The position numbers and the translations under genes are program-made. 64,000 nt of DNA from Eukaryota sp. TZLM1-RC (Eukaryota; Metamonada: BaSk clade): positions 2,976,001 through 3,040,000 of the forward strand of contig JAUPSS010000002.1 in NCBI GenBank assembly GCA_040285825.1. Direction: 5' to 3'. Of the stretch, positions 19,537-29,689 are shown piece by piece (position 1 is the stretch's first letter; every line of letters begins with the position of its first letter). The notes beneath the pieces were generated by a model. The model worked only from the letters and a program-made list of their open reading frames with translations, did not search any database and was not told the origin of the DNA.

Positions 19537-22233
19537 CTAACCTAATAAACCACCATTAATTACCTTTTTTCCTTTCCAATCATGCGAAATTTTCAATAAT
19601 GATCCCTGACGAGACCTCACTCGTGATCCAACTCGTGATAACACGTGTTCCTCTTCCACCTCAGATTCATCAGAATAGCATACTTCAGCAGCTCGAAGTT
19701 TGGCCTTTAGCTTGGAAATCTTTAAATTTGCAATAGCTAATGAACTAGCAAACTCCCTTGCGTTATTAATAAGTGACGTATTTAACTCTTCAACCTTTTC
19801 TTGCAACTCAGCAACTTCCTTTCCATCAAATTCATCATCATCACGTGATCGATCAACTGGTTGCTGTCGTGGCATGACGTCATCTGCACCAACATGACCG
19901 CCAAGTTTCCTAATATGACCTTCTAATTTCTCTATAACTAACTGTTGCCGGGACAAAGCTTCCTTCAAACTTGGAAGCACCCCTACTTTTTCTTGAAGTT
20001 TCAATAAGGCTTGATTTTGAATTGAGTGGCTTTTTTTCAAACTTAAATACTTTGTTTCTAAATCAGACTTATTCTCAATATTCCCCTGAAGTCGTGCGAT
20101 TTCTGCCCTGAGTTCAGAGACTTCAATAGACTCATTTGACCTGATAGGACTATTTTGACTTTTTCTTCCATTTTCTGATCTTTTTAACAGCTTATTGAGC
20201 TCTTTATTTTTCTGTTTGAGTTGTTCCTTTTCCGATAAAATAATGCTAAGATCAAGTTCAACCTGCCGCCTTTGTTTGAGTTCTTGATCCATTTTTTGCT
20301 GAATTTCCTCAATAATTCTGGTTTTTTCCGCCAAAATTTCATCAAAATCATGATCAAGGGGTTCAGTTCCAACAGCTGTAGAAATTAAAACAACTTTTTC
20401 CGGCTCACGCGTGTAAACGTCATCATCACGTGGATTTTTGAGCGACTGTCGATCTCGATCTTGCTCTAATTGGTCTACTTCTTCTACTAATTTATCAAGT
20501 TCCACGTCATCATCCTCTGTCACGTCATCAGTTCGTCCAGTTTCGACAAAAGCAACACTCTCATCCTCTTGTTTGTGATGAAGAATAGAGCCCTTTTCGG
20601 CAACTATCGAATCAGCTGAATCAGAAACGTCATCAAAGTCACCAGAGGTTTCGGTATCACACGTGATGTGACCGTCATCATCGACAACTAATGACCCTTC
20701 GGAAACCACACGCTTAATCCATTCAAGGGCATTCCAACAAGCAACTTGACCGGTTAGTTTGGGAAATGATGACGTTTTTGATGACGTTACCGGGTGAGAA
20801 TCAATACTCATTGACCTGAAACCACTACCATCCTTTGTGCCTGCCTTCTCTTCATGAAAGACTAAATCTGTCAGAGTCACTGAATATCTTTTAAAAAAAC
20901 TAAAGTTATACAATGAAGGTTCATCTGAAGTATACAAATTAACTACAATGCATGCAGACGGCAACCATAATAATTCATTGCTTACAGCAAAGAAAAACAC
21001 TTCATCAAAAATGATTGAATGATCTGTTCTGTACACACGTGACACTTGATCTGAAATATTCATTTCATTTGCTTCTCTACGTAAAACTTGCTGGGCAATA
21101 GTATCACCTTCACTATCATCAACTACATTCAAAAAGAAATCGTCTGGAACAAAATGAGAGTTTGATTCAATGAGAGTTTTTTGACTGGCTGATGACGAGT
21201 CAAAACGCAATGCCACGGTGGCAATCATGAATTTTGAGCTAGTCAGAATTTCTCGAGGAATCTTGACGACTTGTTTCAAAGTGACTCGTAGTTTATGCAA
21301 ACTTGGGTATTTTTGAAATAGCGAAACTTCACCATCCTTATCAAAAGTATTAGATAAGCTCAAAAAGACACGTGACGATGACGTGTCACCTGTTATATGA
21401 GACAAGTTCACAGCCAGATAATACCGTCTACCTGAGGGCAAAGTTAAAGTATCTATTTGAGCTCCGTAAATCAATTTTCTAGTAGAATCAAGAACTACTC
21501 CGATAAACATAAACTCTCCTTCCTTGACTTCTTCCCTGCTGAAATCTAGTCTAAGTGGAGTGATGTAGAAGGGACACGTGGCACCACGAACTACTTTTGT
21601 GGTGGCTTTAGTAGGGATACGGTCACGGAGAGATTTGGTGGATTTAAGGGTGATGAAAACGTCGGCAGGGGTGTTCTTACCTTCAGGGGAGTAGAAATTC
21701 TCTCCTGAATAGATATAAACGTCGGTTGAGATCGGGGCAAATGTGGGGTTGTTGTCACGGAGATTGTTGACGAGAGCGGCGATGGAAGAAGGAAGAGAAA
21801 GATGTTGGAGAGAACCGTAAAAGAAAGTAAGGGAAAGTGTACCTAGTTCACCTTTTCGGGAGGATCTGTAGGGGATGGAGTAGTTCGCAGAGTGGGGGAG
21901 AGAAGACGAGAGTGAAGTAAGGACAGGTTTGAGAGGGACTGAGAGCGAGCCAAGAACTTTGGCTTGGCCTTTCTTTTGATCCTTTGGGACAGACATAACA
22001 GAGAGCACATCGACAATGAGCTTTGTTTTGGAACTTACTGGAGTGGTAAAGCTGAAATGACGGTTCTTGAAAACAGGGTGGTCTGTGTTTTCAGAGACAT
22101 CAGTACGAAATACTTGAGGATTGTCTATCTGCTTATCTTTGATTTTCAGACATAGAAAGTAGTTCGATAATTGTTTGAAGGAAGCGTTTTCGAGTGTAAT
22201 AGAAAACGCATAAGTATCAAGAGAGGACTGCAT
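19537..22233 (-). CDS. triple-C2, coiled-coil protein, CEP120-like
   Basis: An 898-residue intronless frame from a genuine ATG. An N-terminal C2-like domain (about 5-125, with FRTDVSENTDHPVFKN as the typical C2 loop) is followed by a second (about 165-300) and a third C2-like beta region (about 312-480, TDHSIIFDEVFFFAV). Next comes an acidic linker (530-610) with many Asp residues. A long coiled coil (about 620-790 and 800-850, for example KNKELNKLLKR) and a Ser/Arg-rich basic tail close the chain. Three C2 domains before a coiled coil is the plan of CEP120, a centriole-elongation protein of about 990 residues. I offer that as the best match from architecture only. Many sites read CACGTGA or GACGTCA on either strand, a local base-usage oddity. 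A Fanzor remnant lies within 10 bp upstream of the start region. Confidence 0.75.
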   Translation of the reverse strand: MQSSLDTYAFSITLENASFKQLSNYFLCLKIKDKQIDNPQVFRTDVSENTDHPVFKNRHFSFTTPVSSKTKLIVDVLSVMSVPKDQKKGQAKVLGSLSVPLKPVLTSLSSSLPHSANYSIPYRSSRKGELGTLSLTFFYGSLQHLSLPSSIAALVNNLRDNNPTFAPISTDVYIYSGENFYSPEGKNTPADVFITLKSTKSLRDRIPTKATTKVVRGATCPFYITPLRLDFSREEVKEGEFMFIGVVLDSTRKLIYGAQIDTLTLPSGRRYYLAVNLSHITGDTSSSRVFLSLSNTFDKDGEVSLFQKYPSLHKLRVTLKQVVKIPREILTSSKFMIATVALRFDSSSASQKTLIESNSHFVPDDFFLNVVDDSEGDTIAQQVLRREANEMNISDQVSRVYRTDHSIIFDEVFFFAVSNELLWLPSACIVVNLYTSDEPSLYNFSFFKRYSVTLTDLVFHEEKAGTKDGSGFRSMSIDSHPVTSSKTSSFPKLTGQVACWNALEWIKRVVSEGSLVVDDDGHITCDTETSGDFDDVSDSADSIVAEKGSILHHKQEDESVAFVETGRTDDVTEDDDVELDKLVEEVDQLEQDRDRQSLKNPRDDDVYTREPEKVVLISTAVGTEPLDHDFDEILAEKTRIIEEIQQKMDQELKQRRQVELDLSIILSEKEQLKQKNKELNKLLKRSENGRKSQNSPIRSNESIEVSELRAEIARLQGNIENKSDLETKYLSLKKSHSIQNQALLKLQEKVGVLPSLKEALSRQQLVIEKLEGHIRKLGGHVGADDVMPRQQPVDRSRDDDEFDGKEVAELQEKVEELNTSLINNAREFASSLAIANLKISKLKAKLRAAEVCYSDESEVEEEHVLSRVGSRVRSRQGSLLKISHDWKGKKVINGGLLG

Positions 22234-22239
22234 TCATAT

Positions 22240-22645
22240 ATAGATGATTGATTGGTGAGTTTCAAAAAGAAAATCCGATGTTACAGACTATCTACGACAA
22301 GGATATTGGGGCCTTTCACTACCACTCATTCTGGCTTCAGCAATAGCAAACATATTAAGACATGTCAGCTTATTTCTATTAAAAAGCTTTTTGTGAACCA
22401 TTGTGACTGAATTTACATCTCTCACTTTTGCAAGCTAATAAACCATAACATATAGTAACGGGGGTTCTTTTTCTTTTATAGAATCTGGGTTTGGGATTGG
22501 TTACCCTTCATAGTGTATCAACGTTTTCAAAACAAACTGAACATTTTGATGAAATGAAAGCTTCATTGATCATCAATACTTAACCATTTTTTCAGAAATT
22601 GAATCCATAAAATTCCTCGAATAGGTCGTTGATGTTTTTAAAGCC
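22240..22645 (-). pseudogene. Fanzor/TnpB-like 3' remnant (copy 2), directly upstream of the C2 gene
   Basis: On the minus strand it matches 9890-10260 of copy 1. NEAFISSKCSVCFENV (the zinc-ribbon start), GLLACKSERCK and the RuvC-III-like NRNKLTCLNMFAI are all readable. Stops interrupt it. Because it runs in the same direction as the C2 gene and ends at its leader, the C2 promoter must lie within or beyond it. Confidence 0.65.
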
Positions 22646-23910
22646 GTTCTAGAGGCGTTTCTGATTTCTTTAAAACGCGGGAGTGACACTCACCTGTATT
22701 GCTCAGGACAAAATCCACTTCCAAGCTTAGACTAGCTTTTTGTGAGATGTATTGAACCTACTCATGTTAGGCTTGACGATTTGATTATCACAAGTGATAA
22801 CATTACTGTCCATGATTTAGGCTCCAATTATGTTATTGATCATCATAGGTTTGGAGGAATGAAGCATTGATCCGACCTACCGGAAGTGAAGCTCCCACTA
22901 CGCTATCATCTATACGTTTGATGTTCGTGCAGTGGTTAGCTGTCTCTGTTTTTGTTTCTATGCTGTTCAATAAGGATGATTAATTATGCATTGTGATGTT
23001 CAATTTATTGAAAGACGTCTGTTAAATTAAACATCAGTACATGATGACGTGACCACCTTCCTAATGAGGCATGTCACATTTAGCTACTGCTAACAATTTA
23101 AACACAAACTCACCACACAATATCCGATGATTCACAAAAGTTTGAACTTTTTTGATAGTATATCTAAAGTTTCTAGTCCCGATTTTTGTACATTTATTTT
23201 ATTCTTGACTTCTTCCTTCACTGTGCACGTACCTTATAAATATGGCTCCCACATAAAAGATTGCAAATGGAGTATACATATGAGATTGAAAATAGGTTTG
23301 TGGCCAATCGAACGTATTAATACTATATGTATTTGCAAATTGTCTTCAAGTGTTATTTTTCACCACATAGTTGGTTTTAAAAATTGATGGTCTATTCTAC
23401 ACGAGTCTCCACAATTATTTCGACGAAATGTTCAGGAATAATAGAATTCATTGCCAAAATAGCCTTTTTATTTTGCGATAGCTCAGAAAATCGAGATAGC
23501 AAAAGACGAGGTGGCAAACTGTATGCCATGAAATCGGATTGGACTTCACTAAATGATCATTGTAAATAAGCTACTACTGATTTACTGAAACCAGTTTATA
23601 ATCCTTAAAAAGGTACTGAAATACATAAGACGAGAAACATCGGAGTCAATTTCAGCTTCTACGATTAGCAAATATGTTTGAAAAATTGGTACTGTTTCTC
23701 CTCATGGAAGTTTTGTTCCAAGTGGAGATTGGTTCATGCTCTGGTATATAAGGTGTATAAAAATGAAACATTTTACTTTAAGATTTTTCAAGTTAAGAGG
23801 TTCCACTAGAAATCAAAAATACAGTTAAAGCACTGTAATCTTTAGTGAAGTCTACATGTAACTGGACATACATGTCAACTTACATAGATTAACAATTCTT
23901 ATTCACATCA
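22646..23910. other. intergenic with unassigned coding-like scraps
   Basis: On the plus strand at about 22755-22865 a protein-like stretch (VRLDDLIITSDNITVHDLG) is visible without a start or family match. The open frames at 23127-23569 have no recognised product. I call no gene. Confidence 0.4.
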
Positions 23911-24453
23911 ATGAGTGATCATCTCTTGCTTAGACGCATTGTTACTAATGGTATCAAGGCCATCTCAGACAACTGGCCTCGGTCAAACATATCGACCCAT
24001 TCTACACAATTGTGGACTTGTTCAAGGATGTCCTTTCATGCAGAAGTTCTGTAGAACAGTGCAGCAAGAAGGTAAGCAGTGTTTAAGTAACGTAGTGTAT
24101 GCTTGGCATGGTAGTAGGTTTCAAAACCTTGCTTCCATCTTTCAGAATGGTTTCGTCCATTGAGGAGGAGTGGCCAGTCTCTAGGACCCGGGGAATATTT
24201 TGCTGCCATCAACAATCCTGCAACATCTGATGGTTATAGTGGAGATAACGACTACCTCATTCTCACGGCGATTATACGCTTATCTAACTTCAATGACCAT
24301 GGTGGTGTTTATGTAATCAATAATGACAGAAGCGGTAACTCAAGTCATTGCCTGCCTTTATGTGCTGTTAGGAATCCTGCTCAAAGAGTGGCACATCAAG
24401 GAGAGATTGCATTTACGTCACAAACTTTTGTACGTTGGTCCTTTGGGCATTAA
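23911..24453 (+). pseudogene. frameshifted ART (PARP-like) copy
   Basis: It starts MSDHLLLRRIVTNGIKAISDNW like the gene at 16255-16800 and keeps LVQGCPFMQKFCRTVQ, AWHGS, GPGEYFAAI and HCLPLCAVR. Two single-base losses break the frame, one about 65 bases after the ATG (near 23975) and one inside the GFDP motif (near 24152). No stops beyond those created by the shifts are seen, so the damage looks recent or is a sequencing error. Confidence 0.85.
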
Positions 24454-25795
24454 GCAATAACACTGATGTGTTGAAAGTTGTTCTATGATTCCACTATGAT
24501 TTTATTGATTTATTTATTTTGCCATAATGTACGACATTATCTCACATACCGTTTTGTGCTACGTCTAAATATTCTATTTTAATATAACAGGAAATAAACA
24601 TTTAGCGGAGTGGTATGTCTTAATAAATCAAGACCACTTTTTTAAAAAATGCCAAAGACAAAATTATACTCAAGATTTCTGAATCCGTTTTTGTCTGGAC
24701 ATTCCTTTTGTATCATTCTTTAAGTCCAATGAATCATTGTCTTTGCTTTTATGCTTCTTTAATGTTGATAGATAAATTAAATCATCATTTCTTGATAATT
24801 GAGTGATTGATCCAAAAGTAGACATTATTTTTCCCAAAAATTTTCCCAAAAGGGATATCAGTCTACAAACCCACAACAAAAAACAAAAACAAACAAAAAG
24901 AATTTGGTATTCAAAATCTGGGAGTACAATCTGCTTTTGTATATGGTTTGGTTGAGTAAATCAATAACTTCATTCATAATTGTAATGGAATGCCAGTATT
25001 GTCGATATGAGAATTTTGAAGCACTCCAGTAACGTTATCATGATCATGGAAGTGTTCATAAGGAGGCAAGTGGGGAAAAAGTAAGTGAAACCTTTGAAAA
25101 TGATATACTGTTGACAGTTGAGTAGTGTGGTTTTAGTGGTATATCTGCTTCAACACTAAATATGTAAAGTTCGGTAAATCTATAGAAAAATAGAAATTTA
25201 TTGGGAAATAAAACATATTGATTCCTGTGAATCGCCAGAAAAATGCACCCCAATGTGGGAAGACTTGACTTAGGTGAGTACCATGTTGGCTGATGTGTCA
25301 GAGGTTTTCGGATAGATTGGGTTTCAAACACTGTACACCATTTGAACTAAGTTTTGGGTGAACCCAACAATTCAGTAGTATCAAGATCATACATCGAGGG
25401 GGATTCAAAGTTGTTTTTGAATGAGTTGTGTCTATAAGCGTGATATGTTACTGTGATCATCACGTAAAGTGACCACACATGTGATTCATTTGTGGGATAA
25501 GTTCCTTGCGGTGTCACATCAACTATTACTCTTGGATTGGAAGCATGATGATATAAAACATTCTTATATGAAAGAGATCTTGTTTGTTAGAAGAGACCAT
25601 ACCACAAAGTGTTTGATGGCTGAATTAGTTCTCATTATAATCAAAGCAACAACAACGAGCTATTGATTCCACATAAATATGATCTATCTGAATCTGAGAA
25701 TAAGGAAACCGGAGAAACGTTTCTGATGAAATCTTATGAAAGATTATCAAATCTGATTATTCATCCTCGATTCTTCACTTCATCAAATTGATACC
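24454..25795. other. intergenic
   Basis: About 1.3 kb. The short open frames (24670-24879, 25056-25331, 25469-25666) show no domain, and I see no gene. The last 300 bases should contain the promoter of the gene at 25796. Confidence 0.45.
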
Positions 25796-27103
25796 ATGCC
25801 CAAAAGTGGAGGAGGAAGCCGTTCAGTGACCAGATCTAGTTCTAGAGGCTCAAGTTCTCGTGGTTCTTCACGTGCTAGAGGTTCGAAAATATCCAACTTT
25901 TTCCGCTCCAGAGGTTCTAGAGGCTCCAATTCGTCCAGAGGTTCAAGTTCATCGAGAGGTTCAAGCACTACGCGAGGCTCAAATTCTACACGTGGTTCAG
26001 GTCGCACTAACCCAACAGGACGTAGCAGAATGTCAAACATTTTCCGAAGAGGATCTCGAAATTCCGGAAATTCCAACCCTACCGCCGTTTCTCGATCGAA
26101 CCGTGGTCGCTCATCTGGTTTTAAAAGATCACATCATGGTGGTTCATCTCGCACTTTACATGTTGGACCAGGGGGTAACAATAGTGCCAATGCGGGAGGA
26201 GTCTGCTGTGTGATTCTCATTCTTTTCATTGTGGCTATCTTCCGCTCTGGTTCATCCCGAAGTGTTCAACGTGTAGTGGTTCCCAGAGCTACTACTAGTC
26301 TTGGTAGGTTCGATTCTACTACTACTGCAAGATTCATCAATGCCGAAGATGTGGGATCTGTCTATAAGTGCAGTAGTACTCCGGCCTACAACAGTGGATT
26401 GACCTCTGTTTGGACCAACCCTGGCAGTCTCCAGGTGTATTCGAAGAACTACAAGTACTATGAATTTGATCTTAACCAAGGTTCTATCGCTCAAGCCTAC
26501 GTAAAAGTTGCACATGATATGGAGTTCATCTACCTACGTTCGCTGTCCAGTTACCACAACTGGCGAAACGAAGAATACTACACATCTGAACGTAAATGCA
26601 TGGGTTCAGAATGTGGGACTCCCAGTTCCCGCGTTTATTGGCCAGCTAGTTATGCTGTTTCTCAATCTGATAGATACTTTTTTATCTTTGAAAACTGGAG
26701 TAATTTCGATTACCTGGACGACTATTTTAATATTAGGTTTCAGCTGGCTACTCATGATGTCTTGTCTTCCGGATGTTCCGAAGTATGCTCTACAGTTAAG
26801 GACTGCGTCGTTGAAGGAGGTGGTTCTGAAGTGCTTGTCGTTCAAGGAGATCAATCTGGATTAACTACTTTGTCCTTTAGGGCTGAGTTTGAAGGTGGTG
26901 GTAGTGGTGCTATGCTTGTAATGATCATCTTGTTGATTATTGTTTTGGCTATTGGCGTAGCCTTTGTTTATCACAAGTATGGTAAAAAGAATACAACCAC
27001 TGTGGAGGAAGTGAAACCACCAGAACATACATCGTCAGGTCCGCATCCTATTCAACCTCCCCCTGCATTTGTGGCTCCTGGTGGAGACAGTACCACTTAC
27101 TGA
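25796..27103 (+). CDS. Arg-Gly-Ser-rich two-span membrane protein
   Basis: A 435-residue intronless frame. Residues 1-120 are made of iterated RGS units (SRGSSSRGSS, SSRGSSTTRGSN and similar) with two SN(F/I)FR motifs. A hydrophobic span follows at about 130-152 (CCVILILFIVAIF). The middle 150-370 is a beta-like domain with paired Cys (CMGSEC; SGCSEVCSTVKDC) and a YFFIFENWSNF block resembling extracellular domains of protist and plant APD-type membrane proteins. A second span lies at about 376-400 (AMLVMIILLIIVLAIGVAF), and the tail is Pro-rich. With two spans, the Cys-bearing domain is probably lumenal or extracellular and both ends cytosolic. I do not recognise the family. The RGS-rich head could be a phosphorylated or RNA-binding disordered region. 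Confidence 0.75.
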   Translation: MPKSGGGSRSVTRSSSRGSSSRGSSRARGSKISNFFRSRGSRGSNSSRGSSSSRGSSTTRGSNSTRGSGRTNPTGRSRMSNIFRRGSRNSGNSNPTAVSRSNRGRSSGFKRSHHGGSSRTLHVGPGGNNSANAGGVCCVILILFIVAIFRSGSSRSVQRVVVPRATTSLGRFDSTTTARFINAEDVGSVYKCSSTPAYNSGLTSVWTNPGSLQVYSKNYKYYEFDLNQGSIAQAYVKVAHDMEFIYLRSLSSYHNWRNEEYYTSERKCMGSECGTPSSRVYWPASYAVSQSDRYFFIFENWSNFDYLDDYFNIRFQLATHDVLSSGCSEVCSTVKDCVVEGGGSEVLVVQGDQSGLTTLSFRAEFEGGGSGAMLVMIILLIIVLAIGVAFVYHKYGKKNTTTVEEVKPPEHTSSGPHPIQPPPAFVAPGGDSTTY

Positions 27104-27485
27104 ACAGTGAATTTGTTTTTTATTTTTTTGGCTTTTGTATTGTAAATTTTGTTTTTTAGTTCTTATGGATGATGGTGCTTAGCCCTTTTAGAATCATTAC
27201 AGCTTATGTAAGCACTTCCAACTCATTAACGAGGTCCGATAGCCCACTGTTTAGGACTATTCAGAACACTATTGTTTGAATGGACAGCAATTTTGTGATC
27301 ACAACTGCTTTCATAACAATTAACTTGGATCTACTTTCATTGATGTTGGAGTCACGTTCACAAATTATTGTTTACAAAACTTGACAAAACTTTGGCTAGA
27401 AAACATGCAGATAAGGATTTTGTAGGGAAAATATTTATTGAACATCTTCTATGCACACTTAATACAATTAATTCATAACTAACTT
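27104..27485. other. intergenic
   Basis: About 380 bp, the 3' flank of the preceding gene, with nothing else seen. Confidence 0.45.
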
Positions 27486-27635
27486 TTATGATTTACGTAA
27501 TCACCCTAATTTGAAGCTTAGGTTTGAGAGAAAGTTGATTAGAGGCTGGACCCTGATTTCTCAAATTCCTGACGAACAATTAGATTTGATCCAAAAATAT
27601 AAGCATCTTTACAAGCCAATTGTACAGTTGTAGTT
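27486..27635 (+). pseudogene. copy of the last 45 codons of the giant ART/helicase gene
   Basis: It matches 45868-46014 with a few substitutions (for example the segment encoding FIRGWTLISQIPDEQLD) and ends at the same TAG. The match continues through the 3' UTR and into the same inverted retrotransposon tail as at the original locus. It is therefore a segmental copy made after that retrotransposon landed. Confidence 0.85.
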
Positions 27636-27679
27636 TTTTTATTGTATAATTTATTGTATATATTTTTTAAATTATTTAA

Positions 27680-28570
27680 TATTTATTGAATTTTCACAAT
27701 TAATTAAATTAACTCATAATTAATGGGACAACTATCATTGAACCAAGATTTCCTCTACAAGAGCTTGATCTTGTTGCTGTCTAGCTACCGCTTCTCTGAT
27801 TTGATTGAAAAACCAAAATAATCTATTAATAATGGCAAATTGAATCCGGGAGCGCCATAAAAAATATCAAATCTTTTCATTGTTTTTTCTTGAACCATTT
27901 TTTGGAAGTCATTCAAAAAAGTTTTGCTTCTACTGATATCTTCCGTTTATTGAAAATGGGAAAGCAATAAACACCAGCTGTGTATTTCTATCGACATTAG
28001 CCTCTTCAATATTTTTATAATATTTTCTATGTTTTTCTTTTGCTTTAAAATCAAGAGCACTCACAGGATTAAGTTTTCTTCTGTGAAAATAAAGTATCAT
28101 TTGCAACATTACATGAGACAAAGTCAACAATAGCTTCAGAATTATGAATCCAATCACAGTATACATCACCTCTATCATCAGAACCAAAATTATTCAGAGA
28201 AAATGTTTCCTTCAGCAGAGGTTCTGATGCCGTTAGGCAGATGAACACACGAAGGAGAGAGAGTGAAAATCTCAGTTTATTAATAAAACTGATTCATAAA
28301 CGAGTATCACGTCATCAGTCGAAATACAAAGAAACCTATTAAATCAATTTAAGTTCAACAACAACAGTTCTTTGATACACGATATTCTTGCAGTTCGAGC
28401 CATATTAAAAACAGTTTCTCTAACAACATCATGTGATGAAGAACAAAAAGTTATCAATTTCGAACAATTCAGAGCATGTCGCAAAGTGAGCTGTGGTCAA
28501 TTCGAACAAATACATTTTTCTTTTGATAATGATTGATTAATGGGAAAAATTTGGTTCACCCAATTTCGTC
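27680..28570 (-). mobile_element. non-LTR retrotransposon, family C, 3' part
   Basis: Minus-strand pieces LNPVSALDFKAKEKHRKYYK and EEANVDRNTQLVFIAFPFS (27930-28080) and the Cys/His knuckle region (about 28440-28520) match 47165-47830. It is broken by frameshifts and by a roughly 145-bp insertion at 28221-28365. Confidence 0.75.
28221..28365. mobile_element. about 145-bp unclassified insertion
   Basis: The uninterrupted family C sequence at 47655-47675 reads CAGCAGAGGCTCTTTGATACACG. Here the same sequence is split by about 145 bp, with GTTCT on both sides, which may be a 5-bp target-site duplication. It contains no ORF and no clear inverted repeats. Confidence 0.5.
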
Positions 28571-28574
28571 TCAA

Positions 28575-29680
28575 TTTATGTTGGATTGATTCTTTTGTAT
28601 ATCACTGTTTTTGCATTAAATGAAGAAATTTCAAGAATTGATGTAGAAAAATGGGGTCGATGTTTTCCCCAATCATTCAATGACAATATTCCAGAAAAAA
28701 ATGTTTTAAATTTGAAGTACACTCTTCGAACATTACAGAAAAGATTGACTGGAATGTATGAAAAAGATCTTTATAATAATATTTGCAGCTCGGCTGTTTT
28801 AAATCAAGATCTTCACTCATTGTTATTGGAAAAGGGTGTTTGTGAAAACAAGGTGTCAGATTCTTCACTTTTTGTAACCATTGTACCACGAAGATTTGGA
28901 TTGTGTGCTACTAATGAAGCATTTGTAACAAAAATGAGATTATATTTGAACATCCCCATTAACCAATTATTATCAAAAGAAAAATGTATTTGTTCGAATT
29001 CACCTCAACTCACTTTGCGCCATGCTCTAAATTGCTCTAAATTGATAACTTATCGTTCTTCATTACATGATGCTGTTAGAGACACTGTTTTCAATATGGC
29101 ACAAACTGCAAGGATATCGTGTATCAAAGAGCCCCTGCTGAAAGAAACACTTTCTCTGAATAATTTTGGTTCTGATGATAGAGGTGATGTATACTGTGAT
29201 TGGATTGATAATTCTGAAGCTATTGTTGACTTTGTCTCATGTAATGTTGCAAACGATACTTTGGTTCACAGAAGAAAAACTTAATCCTGTAGCTGCTCTG
29301 GATTTTTAAAGCAAAAAGAAAAACATAGAAAATATGATAAAGAAATTGAAGATGCAAATATCGATAGAAATACACAGCTGGTTTTTATTGCTTTCCCATT
29401 TTCGATAAATGGAAGATTATCAGTTGAAGCAGAAACTTTTTTGGATGACTTCCAAAAAATGGTGAAAGAAAAAACAATGAAAAGATTTGATATTTTTTTA
29501 TGGCGTTCACGGATTCAATTTGCCATTATTAATAGATTACCGCGGTTTTTCAATCGAATTAGAGAAGCTTTAGCTAGACAGCAAGCAAATCAAGATTTTG
29601 TAGAGGAAATCTTGGTTTAATGATAGTCGTCCCATTAGTTATGATTTAATTTAATCAAGTGTGCAAATTCAATAAATTAA
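28575..29680 (+). mobile_element. non-LTR retrotransposon, family C, 5'-truncated
   Basis: The open piece at 28586-29281 has FALNEEISRIDVEKWGRCFPQ, IVPRRFGLCATNEAF, the knuckle CICSNSPQLTLRHALNCSKL (about 28987-29046) and the endonuclease block DDRGDVYCDWIDNSEAIVDF. After a frameshift at about 29285 the C-terminal block (VFIAFPFSINGRLS-like) and the end FVEEILV are readable to 29620, followed by the family 3' UTR. The reverse transcriptase itself is missing. Confidence 0.8.
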
Positions 29681-29689
29681 GAAATTTTG

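Noticed and set aside
25783-26076. Minus-strand frame rich in Pro, Leu and Glu
   Set aside because: Mirror of the Arg-Gly-Ser repeat on the plus strand.
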